From NCBI GenBank assembly GCA_015067825.1, contig SVLQ01000001.1, positions 324,485-388,484 of the forward strand: 64,000 bases of DNA, read 5' to 3'. The stretch comes from Oscillospiraceae bacterium. GTDB taxonomy: Bacteria; Bacillota; Clostridia; Oscillospirales; QAMX01. Every line of letters starts with the position of its first letter. The stretch's first letter is position 1. This document shows positions 15,784 to 26,829 of this stretch, piece after piece. The notes beneath the pieces are model-generated. The model did no database searches. It saw nothing but the letters and a program-made list of their open reading frames with translations, and was not told the DNA's origin. The translations under genes were made by a program, and so were the position numbers.

Positions 15784-17265
15784 TCAGCCGATCAGATTGC
15801 GGGTAACATAGGCGAGCATATCGTCCTTTTCAACGCTTTCGGTAAAGCGGACGGGCTTGCCGGCCAGATCACGGATCGGTGCGGGGATATCCGCGCCGGA
15901 GATCGCCGAGAGCTTTCCGGCCGCTTCGGTCTGTGCGCAAGGCTCATCGGAGAGCGCACGGAGCACGTCGGGTGCAAACTTAAAGGGGCTCGCGGTGGAC
16001 GCAACGACCGTCACACGATCGTCGCCGGTCTTCGCGCGGTACTCGTCGAGGACGGCGAGCGCGACGGCCGTATGGGTATCGGCGAGGTAATGGTACTCGT
16101 CGAAATAGCGGCGGATGCATTGGAGCGTAGCCTCATCGTCGCAATAGCCGGCGCTGAAAACGGAGCGGATGCGTTCGGTCAGTTCCGCCGAGAGCGTATA
16201 GCTGCCTTCGGTATTGAGTTCGCGCATCAAAGAAGCGACAGCTTCGCCGTCGTGCTCGGTCATTTCAAACAGCAGGCGTTCGACGTTGCTGGAAACAAGG
16301 ATATCCATAGACGGCGAAGTCGTTGTGAAGAATTCGCGTTTGGCGTTGTAGTGGCCGGTCTCCAGGAACTCGGTGAGAACGTTGTTGGCGTTGGAGGCAC
16401 AGATCAGGCGTTCGATCGGAAGGCCCATGCGTTTGGCAAAATAAGCCGCAAGGATGTTGCCGAAGTTGCCGGTCGGCACACAGACGTTGATCTTTTCGCC
16501 TTCGCGGATCGTTCCGTTGTTGAGAAGATCGCAGTAAGCCGAAACGTAATAGACGATCTGCGGAACCAGACGGCCCCAGTTGATCGAGTTGGCGCTGGAG
16601 AGACGGATGGCGTGTTCGGAAAGTTTGGCGGCAAAATCGCCGTTGGCAAAGATCTTTTTCACGCCCGTCTGCGCATCGTCGAAGTTGCCCTTGACCGCAC
16701 AGACCTTGACGTTTTCGCCACTCTGCGTGACCATCTGCAGTTTCTGGATATCGCTGACGCCGTTTTCGGGATAGAAAACGATGATATGCGTGCCCGGAAC
16801 GTCGGCAAAGCCTTCGAGTGCGGCTTTGCCGGTATCGCCGGAGGTCGCCACCAAGATCGTCACGTCGTCGGTAATGCCGCATTTTTTCATCGATGCGGTG
16901 AGCAGGTACGGCAGGATCTGCAGCGCCATATCCTTAAAGGCACAGGTCGGGCCGTGGGACAGTTCTAAAATGTGCGTGTTGTCGCTGCAACGGACAACAG
17001 GCGCGACGGCCGGCGTATCGAAGCGGCTGTAGGCCTTTTCGGCAAAGTCGGCGAGTTCTTCGGAGGTAAAATCGGTGAGGAAGCTGCCGATGATCCATGC
17101 GGCGCGTTCTTCATACGATTTGGTGCGCAGCAGCGTGAGCTGGCTGGAATGGATCGTCGGAAGCGATACCGGCGTATAGAGGCCGCCGTCGGGTGCGATG
17201 CCGTTCAGGATCGCGCGGGCGGATTCGACGCGCTTCTCGCTGCACCGTGTGCTGACATAGTCCAT
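15784..17265 (-). CDS. thrC: threonine synthase
   Basis: 493 residues, the longer ThrC type. N-terminus MDYVSTRCSEKRVESARAI with APDGGLYTP; the PLP-binding Lys lies in GPTCAFKDMALQ near residue 110; ATSGDTGKAAL binds the phosphate; NSINWGR and CVPTGNFGNILA follow. It converts O-phosphohomoserine to threonine. GGGAG precedes the ATG. No threonine attenuator or T-box is visible in the 60-bp gap upstream; only a short GC-rich dyad at 17290-17309. Confidence 0.96.
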   Translation of the reverse strand: MDYVSTRCSEKRVESARAILNGIAPDGGLYTPVSLPTIHSSQLTLLRTKSYEERAAWIIGSFLTDFTSEELADFAEKAYSRFDTPAVAPVVRCSDNTHILELSHGPTCAFKDMALQILPYLLTASMKKCGITDDVTILVATSGDTGKAALEGFADVPGTHIIVFYPENGVSDIQKLQMVTQSGENVKVCAVKGNFDDAQTGVKKIFANGDFAAKLSEHAIRLSSANSINWGRLVPQIVYYVSAYCDLLNNGTIREGEKINVCVPTGNFGNILAAYFAKRMGLPIERLICASNANNVLTEFLETGHYNAKREFFTTTSPSMDILVSSNVERLLFEMTEHDGEAVASLMRELNTEGSYTLSAELTERIRSVFSAGYCDDEATLQCIRRYFDEYHYLADTHTAVALAVLDEYRAKTGDDRVTVVASTASPFKFAPDVLRALSDEPCAQTEAAGKLSAISGADIPAPIRDLAGKPVRFTESVEKDDMLAYVTRNLIG

Positions 17266-17325
17266 AAAAAAGTCTCCCTTATTCTCAAAGCCGCCGGCTT
17301 TCCGGTGGCATTTATTACAGATTCA

Positions 17326-18216
17326 TCACAGAGTTCGCCGGAGATAGGCGCAAAGATTTTCAAAAAACAGTTTTTTCACAAAAGTTTCGCTGTAGTTTTT
17401 CCGGAGGAACAGTTCATACAGCCAACTGAGATCGGCCGAAGTCGAAATCCCTTCGGGCAATTGGTCGCAGCCGTCGAAATCGGCGCCGAGGCACAGCGAA
17501 TCTTCCGCGGCCGGTGTGAGACCGAGAAAATGCGCAACATGCGCGCAGACATCCTCGAGAGATGCATTCCCGTTTTCCGCAAGAAACGGCGCATAGAGAT
17601 TCAAACCGCAGAGACCGCCGCGTTCGGCCAGCCGGACAAAGAGGCGGTCGGAGAGATTGCGCGCATGGCCGCAGACCGCACGGGCGTTCGAATGGCTGGC
17701 GATCACGGCCGCATCGGGCATGGAAAGCAGTTCCTCCGCACCGCGGTCGGAGATATGGGAAAGATCCAGGATCATCCCCAGCCGCACCACCTCGGCCGCA
17801 AACACACGGCCGCGATCCGTCAGCCCCATCCCGCACTCCTCGCGGCAGGAACCGGTCAGACCGTTGAAGCGGTTGTGCGTGAGACCGAGTACACGTGCAC
17901 CGCGCGCATACGCCTCCCGCAAGAGACCGACGTCGCAGCCGACACATTCGCCGCCTTCGATCCCGAGGATCGCAGCGGTTTTCCCTTGGTCGATCGCCGC
18001 CGTCAGTTCGGCAGAAGATCGGCAAAGCACAACCGGAAGATCGGCAAGCCTTGACACAGCGCGGTTGAAAAAGGTCAGATCGCGCTGCAGCGCACCCTCG
18101 GCACAGACGGCAAAGATCTGTCCACGGCGGAGAAACGGCTCGTTTGCAAGGTTCAGATGGTGGTAGAGATCCCCTGTCGTCAGCGTGTCGCAATGGGCGT
18201 CAAAACAGGAAAGCAT
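17326..18216 (-). CDS. membrane dipeptidase family (peptidase M19)
   Basis: 296 residues. Zinc-site signatures: FDAHCDTLTTG at the N-terminus (HxD), the bridging Glu in GIEGGECVG near residue 81, LTHNRFNGLTGSCRE, LDLSHISDRGAEELL and VIASHSNARAVCGHARNLSD. The N-terminus lacks a signal peptide, so a cytosolic dipeptidase is likely. The family cleaves dipeptides, sometimes with D-residues. GGAGG lies just before the ATG at 18216. Confidence 0.93.
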   Translation of the reverse strand: MLSCFDAHCDTLTTGDLYHHLNLANEPFLRRGQIFAVCAEGALQRDLTFFNRAVSRLADLPVVLCRSSAELTAAIDQGKTAAILGIEGGECVGCDVGLLREAYARGARVLGLTHNRFNGLTGSCREECGMGLTDRGRVFAAEVVRLGMILDLSHISDRGAEELLSMPDAAVIASHSNARAVCGHARNLSDRLFVRLAERGGLCGLNLYAPFLAENGNASLEDVCAHVAHFLGLTPAAEDSLCLGADFDGCDQLPEGISTSADLSWLYELFLRKNYSETFVKKLFFENLCAYLRRTL

Positions 18217-18240
18217 CGTATCCTCCTTGCAAAAAAAAGT

Positions 18241-18615
18241 TCAGCATTCAAGATAGACATTTTCAATATAGTGGATCTTGATCGGCGGTTCGGTCAGGAC
18301 AGCCGGTGCAAATACCTCGGCAACATCGAACCGCACCGGAAGATCGCAGTTTTTCTCGGCGAGATAGGAAAGCCCCGCCATGCGGATACGCTCCAGTTTT
18401 TTGGGCGTAACCTGTTCGGACGGCCGGACGTTGACGCCATATTTGCGCGTTTTCACCTCAACAAAGATGAGAACACCGTCTTTTTGGGCGATCAGATCGA
18501 TCTCGCCAAAGCGCGTGCGGTAGTTGGTACCGACGATCTCATAGCCGCGTTTCCGGAGGTATGCTGCCGTCTGCGCTTCGCCCCACGCGCCAAGCAGCTT
18601 CGTCGGCATGCTCAC
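18241..18615 (-). CDS. yraN: YraN/UPF0102 family nuclease-like protein
   Basis: 124 residues. Restriction-endonuclease-like core: GEAQTAAYLRKRGYEIVGTNYR, then FGEIDLIAQKDGVLIFVEVKTRKYG (the D...ExK-type motif), and PKKLERIRMAGLSYL. The family is widely conserved next to rnhB; the biochemical role is not established. The start is GTG at 18615, overlapping the rnhB stop (GTGA), or ATG 18609. Confidence 0.92.
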   Translation of the reverse strand: MSMPTKLLGAWGEAQTAAYLRKRGYEIVGTNYRTRFGEIDLIAQKDGVLIFVEVKTRKYGVNVRPSEQVTPKKLERIRMAGLSYLAEKNCDLPVRFDVAEVFAPAVLTEPPIKIHYIENVYLEC

Positions 18616-19274
18616 GCGCGCCCACCTGCTCTCGCGGCAAAATATTTTTTCAGGAAGGACGGACGATGCACCGGCGAAACGCCGTAGGCGTCGAGTGCTT
18701 CGTAGTGCGCCTTGGTGCCGTAGCCCTTGTGTTTTTCAAAGCCGTACTGCGGGTATTCTTTCGCCAACGCAAGCATCGAGCGGTCACGCGAGACCTTCGC
18801 GAGAACCGAGGCCGCAGCGATCGAAAGGCTTTTGGCGTCGCCGCCGATCACACACTCTGTCGGCAGCGAAAACCCGCGGGCTTTATCGCCGTCGATCAGC
18901 AAAAGTTCGGGGACGACCAGTTCCCCTTCTTTGGTGTGCAGGCTTTCCACCGCACGGTGCATCGCCAGCATGGCGGCATTCAGGATGTTGATCTCTTCGA
19001 TCTCCGCCACGGTCGCTTCGCCGATGCCCCAGGCGTAGGCAGTGTCGCAGATCACGTCAAAAAGCTGCTCACGGCGTTTTTCCGTGAGCTTTTTGGAATC
19101 GTTCAGATACGGAATCTCCACACCGCGTCCGAGAATCACAGCAGCAGCGTATACGCTGCCCGCGAGCGGTCCTCTGCCCGCTTCGTCGACCCCGGCAAAT
19201 ACCGCAACGCCGCCGTCGCGGACGGCATCGTCGAACGCGGAAAGTGCGTGGACGACGGGATCACTCTTCGTCAT
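18612..19274 (-). CDS. rnhB: ribonuclease HII
   Basis: 220 residues. Catalytic DE in AGVDEAGRGPLAGSVYAAAV near residue 30, the Asp of LLIDGDKA near 130, and the final acidic residue in the SVLAKVSRDR region. It cleaves RNA in RNA-DNA hybrids and at misincorporated ribonucleotides. The start overlaps ylqF by 14 bp with GGAGG inside the ylqF end. Part of the conserved rplS-lepB-ylqF-rnhB-yraN run. Confidence 0.97.
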   Translation of the reverse strand: MTKSDPVVHALSAFDDAVRDGGVAVFAGVDEAGRGPLAGSVYAAAVILGRGVEIPYLNDSKKLTEKRREQLFDVICDTAYAWGIGEATVAEIEEINILNAAMLAMHRAVESLHTKEGELVVPELLLIDGDKARGFSLPTECVIGGDAKSLSIAAASVLAKVSRDRSMLALAKEYPQYGFEKHKGYGTKAHYEALDAYGVSPVHRPSFLKKYFAARAGGRA

Positions 19275-20166
19275 AGTCGGGTTCCTCCGGGAACTGCGGT
19301 TCGATCACGCGGTAGGTAAAATCGGTGGGTTCGAGCGTGATGCGCCCAAACTTGCCACCACGGTATTCGTCCAGCAAAATCTTTGCGCCGCGTTCGATAT
19401 CGATCACGCCGCCGCGCAGCAAAAATCCGCGTTTTTTAGAAAACAGCTCCAGAACCTGCAGGCCGGTCTTTTCCGCCAGCGCATCCGTGCCGCATTTTTC
19501 GGCCATCGTTTTGGGAGCGATCGTCACCAGCTCACCGGCCAATTCGGCGGCAAGCTCGGTCGTATCTAAGATCTCGTCGCGCACCGCACCAGTCACGGCG
19601 AGATGCATCCCCGCCTGCGGCGGATCAAGCTTCGGCCACAGGAGACCGGGCGTATCGAGCAGGTCGATGCCATCACGGAGACGGATCCACGTGCTCGTAC
19701 GGGTAACGCCGGGGCGATCCTCGGCGCGGGCGGCTTTTTTGCCCGAAAGGCGGTTGATGAACGACGACTTGCCGACGTTGGGAATACCCACGACCATCAG
19801 CTTGATCGCAAGCGCACCGAGACCGCGCGCGTTGCGGCGTTCGATCTTTTCGCGCAGAACCGTTTGGATCTCGCTGTGCAGGCGGTTGCAGCCTTCACCG
19901 CTTTTGGAGTTGCAGGAAAAGGCGTAGAGCCCCTGCTCGCGGAAGGTGGCAATCCAACGTTTGGTCTGCTCGGCATCGGCGAGGTCGGCCTTCGTCAGGA
20001 TGACGATATGCGGTTTGTTTTTCAGCAGTTCGGCCAGAACGGGGTTGCGACCGGAAACAGGGATGCGCGCGTCGACGAGTTCGACGGCGGCATCGACTTT
20101 GGCGATCCGCTCGGAGAGCTCGCGGATCGACTTGGCCATGTGGCCGGGATACCATTGGATATTCAA
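19261..20166 (-). CDS. ylqF: ribosome biogenesis GTPase YlqF/RbgA
   Basis: 301 residues. A circularly permuted GTPase: N-terminal MNIQWYPGHMAKS, then G4 LTKADL near residue 58, before the P-loop GIPNVGKSSFINRLSGKKAA near 132 and G3 DTPGLLWP. The C-terminal domain binds the 50S precursor. It is required for late 50S maturation in Bacillus. The start is a TTG at 20166 with AGAGG eight bases upstream. It lies 21 bp after lepB. Confidence 0.96.
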   Translation of the reverse strand: MNIQWYPGHMAKSIRELSERIAKVDAAVELVDARIPVSGRNPVLAELLKNKPHIVILTKADLADAEQTKRWIATFREQGLYAFSCNSKSGEGCNRLHSEIQTVLREKIERRNARGLGALAIKLMVVGIPNVGKSSFINRLSGKKAARAEDRPGVTRTSTWIRLRDGIDLLDTPGLLWPKLDPPQAGMHLAVTGAVRDEILDTTELAAELAGELVTIAPKTMAEKCGTDALAEKTGLQVLELFSKKRGFLLRGGVIDIERGAKILLDEYRGGKFGRITLEPTDFTYRVIEPQFPEEPDYDEE

Positions 20167-20187
20167 AGCGGTCGCCTCTTTTCTTCG

Positions 20188-20778
20188 TTATTCGTAGACG
20201 CTGCCGATGGACGTAAACGGGAAGATGCGGAAAATCACCTTGCCGAGCACCATGCGCGTATCGACCAGACCGACAACCGTGTTGCGGCTGTCGGTGGAAT
20301 GATTGCGGTTGTCACCCATGACGAAAATATGGCCTTCTTCGACGTAGACCGGGAACTGCATATCGCCGAATTCATAGGTTGTTTTTTCGTTCACATAGTC
20401 TTCTTCCAGAAGCACACCGTCAATGTAGACCGCACCGGTCTCATCATCGAGGTCGACTGTCTGACCGGCCACGGCAATGACGCGCTTGACGATCGGTTCC
20501 TCGCGGAAGGACCGCTTAGTCACGACGACGATGTCGCCCGGTTCAGGTTCGTAGAAGACATTGGAGATGATGAGCTTGTCGTTTTGATAGAGCGTAGGCT
20601 GCATGGATCCGCCGACAACACCAGTCATGCGGAAAAACAGCGTAAAGACGAGCACAATCGCAATCAAGGCGTACACCAGTGCGTCGGCCCAGTCATAGAG
20701 CGTCGAGGAGAGGGATTCGCTTGATTGATCGTCCGGTTCCGGCGCTTCGTCGGGGCGTTTGAGTTCTTCCGTTTGCAT
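20188..20778 (-). CDS. lepB: signal peptidase I
   Basis: 196 residues. One transmembrane segment near residues 28-48 after an acidic cytoplasmic N-terminus; catalytic Ser in VVGGSMQPTLYQND, catalytic Lys in EEPIVKRVIAVAGQTVDL, and GDNRNHSTDSR. It cleaves signal peptides from secreted proteins at the outer face of the membrane. The start at 20778 follows AGGAGG; an upstream in-frame ATG at 20805 would overlap that site. Confidence 0.95.
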   Translation of the reverse strand: MQTEELKRPDEAPEPDDQSSESLSSTLYDWADALVYALIAIVLVFTLFFRMTGVVGGSMQPTLYQNDKLIISNVFYEPEPGDIVVVTKRSFREEPIVKRVIAVAGQTVDLDDETGAVYIDGVLLEEDYVNEKTTYEFGDMQFPVYVEEGHIFVMGDNRNHSTDSRNTVVGLVDTRMVLGKVIFRIFPFTSIGSVYE

Positions 20779-20829
20779 ACCTTCGCCTCCTGTATAGTAA
20801 TACACTTTTGAAAAAAGCGATAAATACGA

Positions 20830-20862
20830 AAAAAGAGGGGCTGAAAATGTCAGCCCCTGTCT
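20830..20862 (-). terminator. intrinsic terminator after rplS
   Basis: Minus strand GGGGCTGA, five-base loop, TCAGCCCC, then TCTTTTTT. It lies between rplS and lepB, so lepB and the genes after it need readthrough or a weak promoter in the remaining 50 bp. Confidence 0.88.
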
Positions 20863-20867
20863 TTTTC

Positions 20868-21209
20868 TTACAGTCTTTCCTTGACCTTCGCCGCTTTGCC
20901 GACTCTGCCGCGGAGGTAATAGAGCTTCGCTCTTCTGACTTTACCTTTACGAACAACTTCGACTTTTGCCACACTCGGGCAGTTCACAGGGAACACTCTT
21001 TCCACACCGACACCGTAGGAAAGACGACGCACCGTGAAGGATTCGTTGATGCCGCCGTGTTTCTTCGCGATGACCGTGCCTTCAAAGATCTGGATACGTT
21101 CTCTCGTACCTTCTTTGACCTTGACGTGAACCTTAACAGTGTCACCGATGTTGAATTCGAGCGCGTCTTTACGGATGTACTGTTCCGTAAATGTCTTGAG
21201 GATGTCCAT
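20868..21209 (-). CDS. rplS: 50S ribosomal protein L19
   Basis: 113 residues, standard size. It shows [48 protein letters not shown] and the conserved [17 protein letters not shown] core, ending [20 protein letters not shown]19 lies at the 30S-50S interface. I use ATG 21209 (MDILKTF), giving the canonical length; an ATG at 21227 is possible. A strong promoter and a structured leader precede it. Confidence 0.97.
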   Translation of the reverse strand: MDILKTFTEQYIRKDALEFNIGDTVKVHVKVKEGTRERIQIFEGTVIAKKHGGINESFTVRRLSYGVGVERVFPVNCPSVAKVEVVRKGKVRRAKLYYLRGRVGKAAKVKERL

Positions 21210-21320
21210 TTCTTTCTTCCCTTTCATACCGTCACATTCATTCCCGGCCTCTTTTTAAGCCACTGACGGGCACCGGCAGAGGAATGCTTTTTGTCCGTGC
21301 TTTTATGCACGCAAATTCTA
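21210..21320 (-). promoter_or_regulatory. structured 5' leader of rplS (possible L19 leader)
   Basis: About 110 bases separate the promoter from rplS. Within it CATTCC and GGAATG bracket an inner CCGG/CCGG pairing and an A-rich segment (GGCTTAAAAAGAGG). Firmicutes often carry an autoregulatory L19 leader here. The match is by position and general fold only. Confidence 0.4.
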
Positions 21321-21324
21321 TGAT

Positions 21325-21353
21325 ATTATACCACACTTGTTTGCAAATTGCAA
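21325..21353 (-). promoter_or_regulatory. sigma-A-type promoter of rplS
   Basis: Minus strand -35 TTGCAA (21353-21348), spacer exactly 17 bp, -10 TATAAT (21330-21325), with TGTGG upstream providing an extended -10. Confidence 0.82.
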
Positions 21354-21392
21354 GCGTTTTTCGGGTGGATAAAAAATATTTTTGGTCTCTTT

Positions 21393-23111
21393 TTAGACTT
21401 CGCGGTCGGTCAGATGCTCGGCGGCGTCGGTATAGCGTTCGATCCTCGCGTCGGCGGCTTCGCGGGTATCGGCCTTGACGAGCAGGTAGACCTTGATCTT
21501 CGGTTCGGTGCCGGAGGGACGGATGACGAGCACGCAGCCGTCGGCGAGTTCGAAGTAGAGCACGTTGGAGTTCGACAGCGCCATCTTTTCTTCCCTGCCC
21601 GACTCGATCTCACGCCGCACACCGCACAGATAGTCGCGGATCGCCGTGACCTTTTCTCCGCCGATGGCCGTGGGCGGCGTCTCGCGCAGCGATTTCATCA
21701 GCGCGCGCATCGCTTCCAGACCGTCGACACCCGGGAACTTCAGGTTCAGCGTACGTTCGGCGTAGACACCGTACATCTCGTACAGGCGTTCCATCGCACC
21801 GTACAGCGTCAAACCCTGGCGTTCGTACCAGACTGCCATTTCGGCAATCAGCATCGATGCGGTAACGGCGTCCTTATCGCGGCAGTGACCGCCGGTCATG
21901 TAGCCGTAGGATTCTTCGAAACCGAGCAGGCTCACGTAGCCCTCCGGTTCAAGTTCGCTCATCAGCTCGGCGATAAAGCGGAAGCCGGTGAAGGACTCGC
22001 CGTATCTGACGCCGTTGGCTTCGCAGACGCGGCGCGCCATCAGTGAGGTGACGACGGTGGAGATGACAACGCTCTTTTCCGGCAGCGTACCGCGTTCCTT
22101 GCGGGCGCGGATGATGTAGTCGGAGAGGAGGATACCGACCTGGTTGCCGGTGAGGGCAACGTATTCGCCGTCCTGCTTGCGGACGATCAGACCGACGCGG
22201 TCGGCATCGGGGTCGGTACCGATAATAAGGTCGGAGCCGGTCTCTTTGGCCAGCTCGATAGCGAGCTTGAAACCCGCGATCTCTTCGGGGTTGGGGCTTT
22301 TCACCGTGGGGAATGCGCCGTCGGGGATCATCTGCGCTTCCACACAGTGGATGTTTTTGAGGCCGATGCGTTCAAAGATCTCGGGGACGAGCTTGTAGCC
22401 CGTGCCGTGGAACGGCGTATAGACGATGCTCAGATCGCTGCCTTCGGTGAGGTCGGCGTTTAAGCGGCAGGATTCGGCGGCGGCGAGGAAGAGCTCGTCG
22501 GTCTCGCGGCCGAGCAGCTCGATCTTGCCCGCTGCCACCGCTTCGGCGTAATCGGTCGTTTTCACGCCGATGAAGATATCGCAGGCGGCAACGGCGGCCG
22601 AAACGCGCGCGGCGATCTCGTCGTCGATCTGCGCGCCGTCGCTCCAGTAGACCTTATAGCCGTTGTACTCCTTCGGGTTATGGCTGGCCGTCACGTTGAT
22701 GCCGGCCGCACAGCCGTAGTTTCGGATCGCAAACGAAAGCTCAGGCGTGGGGCGCATCCCTTCAAACAGGCGCACGCGAATGCCATTGGCCGCAAGGATC
22801 GATGCGGCGGAACGGGCAAACAGTTCGCTGTTGATGCGGCAGTCATAGGAGATCGCCACGCCTTTTTCGGCAGCACCGTCGATGGCGTTGAGGACGTTGG
22901 CCAGCCCCTGCGTGGTCTGGTTGACCGTGTAGAGGTTCATGCGGTTGATGCCCGCTCCCATGATGCCGCGCAGACCGGCCGTACCGAAGGCAAGCGGCGC
23001 GTAGAAGCGTTCGCGGATCTCGGATTCGGGAAGTCCGGTCAGCTCCGCACGGGTATCGGCATCGAGGCCCTCAAAGGCAAGCCAGCTTTCGTAGATCTCG
23101 TTGTATGACAT
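21393..23111 (-). CDS. phosphoglucomutase/phosphomannomutase
   Basis: 572 residues, the long alpha-PGM type. Order of blocks: AFGTAGLRGIMGAG near residue 42, phosphoserine loop VTASHNPKEYNGYKVY near 137, metal loop GTDPDADRVGLI near 298, sugar loop GFEESYGYMTG near 400 and phosphate loop VIRPSGTEPKIKVY near the C-terminus. It interconverts hexose-1- and hexose-6-phosphates. I choose ATG 23111 (MSYNEIYESW) over upstream in-frame codons because homology starts there. A TATAAT at 23182-23177 on the minus strand is a likely -10. Confidence 0.93.
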   Translation of the reverse strand: MSYNEIYESWLAFEGLDADTRAELTGLPESEIRERFYAPLAFGTAGLRGIMGAGINRMNLYTVNQTTQGLANVLNAIDGAAEKGVAISYDCRINSELFARSAASILAANGIRVRLFEGMRPTPELSFAIRNYGCAAGINVTASHNPKEYNGYKVYWSDGAQIDDEIAARVSAAVAACDIFIGVKTTDYAEAVAAGKIELLGRETDELFLAAAESCRLNADLTEGSDLSIVYTPFHGTGYKLVPEIFERIGLKNIHCVEAQMIPDGAFPTVKSPNPEEIAGFKLAIELAKETGSDLIIGTDPDADRVGLIVRKQDGEYVALTGNQVGILLSDYIIRARKERGTLPEKSVVISTVVTSLMARRVCEANGVRYGESFTGFRFIAELMSELEPEGYVSLLGFEESYGYMTGGHCRDKDAVTASMLIAEMAVWYERQGLTLYGAMERLYEMYGVYAERTLNLKFPGVDGLEAMRALMKSLRETPPTAIGGEKVTAIRDYLCGVRREIESGREEKMALSNSNVLYFELADGCVLVIRPSGTEPKIKVYLLVKADTREAADARIERYTDAAEHLTDREV

Positions 23112-23294
23112 AAAGTTTCTCATCCTTATCTCGTTCGATTGCGGCCGCCGCGCAAAAAGCACAGTACCACTTCTATATTATAGCGGATTTTTGCGGAAAT
23201 TACTAGTCCCCTGCACCCGTTTTTTCCATCTTTTTTCGGCGGATGGCAGTTCTCCCCCTTGTTTTGCCGATAAATTTACAAAATAATCTTTTTT

Positions 23295-23322
23295 CTGTCA
23301 AACAAATGTGATATAATATAAT
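23295..23322 (+). promoter_or_regulatory. probable promoter of secA
   Basis: CTGTCA (23295-23300), 16-bp spacer, TATAAT (23317-23322); a second TATAAT overlaps at 23312-23317. About 100 bp of untranslated leader precedes secA. Confidence 0.6.
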
Positions 23323-23420
23323 AGTATGCTCGTGTATTTCCGGCCGGCTTGTGCACGCCGCAGCGCAGACGGCCGATCCGATAGCCAGAGACTGAGGCGG
23401 CGAGAAATGAGGAGTCCCCT

Positions 23421-26195
<2,775 letters not shown>

Positions 26196-26257
26196 GATTC
26201 CCAAAAGTTGACATGCACTTTTTTACGGAGATCGTCGCAAAATTTTCCCGTTTGGGC

Positions 26258-26286
26258 TTGACTTTTCGCAGGAAAGTGTGTATCAT
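26258..26286 (+). promoter_or_regulatory. sigma-A-type promoter of the Cys-rich peptide gene
   Basis: TTGACT (26258-26263), 17-bp spacer, TATCAT (26281-26286). It is independent of secA and is followed by a roughly 60-base leader with AGGAGG at 26334-26339. Confidence 0.75.
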
Positions 26287-26348
26287 AATAATAAGCTGAA
26301 AATTATATCTCTGCCTGTCAGGGATAAATATGCAGGAGGTTGTTTCCC

Positions 26349-26609
26349 ATGAAAAAGTTTTTAACTGTCCTCGGCGGTATCGTTGTTGGTCTCGCCGCCA
26401 TCTTCGCCACTGTCTACGCCGTTCTCCACTTCCTCAAGAAGGATGAAGAAGCCTGCGAAGACTGCTGCTACATCGACGACGATGAATGCGACTGCGAAGA
26501 TTGCTGCTGCGAAGACGAAGAATGCGACTGCTGCGAATGCGAAGAAGAAGCTGAAGAAGCTTGCGAATGCTGCTGCGAAGAAGCTGCTGAAGAAGAAGTC
26601 GAAGGCTAA
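26349..26609 (+). CDS. Cys/Glu/Asp-rich single-pass membrane peptide, unknown
   Basis: 86 residues. Residues 4-29 form one hydrophobic, Gly/Ala/Val-rich membrane helix; KK at 30-31 suggests the following tail is cytoplasmic. Residues 32-86 are almost only Cys, Glu, Asp and Ala, with 16 cysteines at 36, 39, 40, 47, 49, 52-54, 59, 61, 62, 64, 72 and 74-76, grouped as CxxCC, CxC, CCC and CxCC, and no His. Such a tail could bind soft or divalent metals; this is inference. Own promoter, perfect ribosome site and strong terminator make it a genuine one-gene transcript. The coding DNA is built of repeated GAA, TGC and GAC codons, so replication slippage may vary its length. No family recognised. Confidence 0.85.
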   Translation: MKKFLTVLGGIVVGLAAIFATVYAVLHFLKKDEEACEDCCYIDDDECDCEDCCCEDEECDCCECEEEAEEACECCCEEAAEEEVEG

Positions 26610-26629
26610 GTTTTAACCGCAACCGAAAA

Positions 26630-26660
26630 AGAGACGGGATCGTTTCCCGTCTCTTTTTTC
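26630..26660 (+). terminator. intrinsic terminator
   Basis: AGAGACGGGA, short loop, TCCCGTCTCT, then TTTTTTC. It ends the Cys-rich peptide transcript. Confidence 0.9.
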
Positions 26661-26737
26661 TGTCTATTCCTAAGTATTAACTTCCGACATCTTGCTGCCA
26701 AAACCGTGTGACAGGAGACGGCGTTCCTTGCTCTACT

Positions 26738-26765
26738 TGATTTTGACCATCAGCTTTGCTATAAT
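26738..26765 (+). promoter_or_regulatory. promoter of the sulfatase operon
   Basis: TTGATT (26738-26743), 16-bp spacer, TATAAT (26760-26765). About 65 bp upstream of the sulfatase start. Confidence 0.65.
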
Positions 26766-26829
26766 AACGACAGCAGAAACGATCTTTCCCCCGCTCGCAG
26801 ATCCTATTTTGATAAGGAGAATGGGACTT

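Noticed and set aside
17266..17325. Possible threonine attenuator or T-box upstream of thrC
   Set aside because: The 60-bp gap is too short for a T-box and shows only a small dyad (17290-17309) that is imperfect on the transcribed strand.
26383..26616. Alternative 77-codon frame overlapping the Cys-rich peptide gene
   Set aside because: The ribosome site and promoter spacing fit the frame starting at 26349, which also encodes a clean membrane helix; the other frame is an Ala/Lys/Thr low-complexity shadow.
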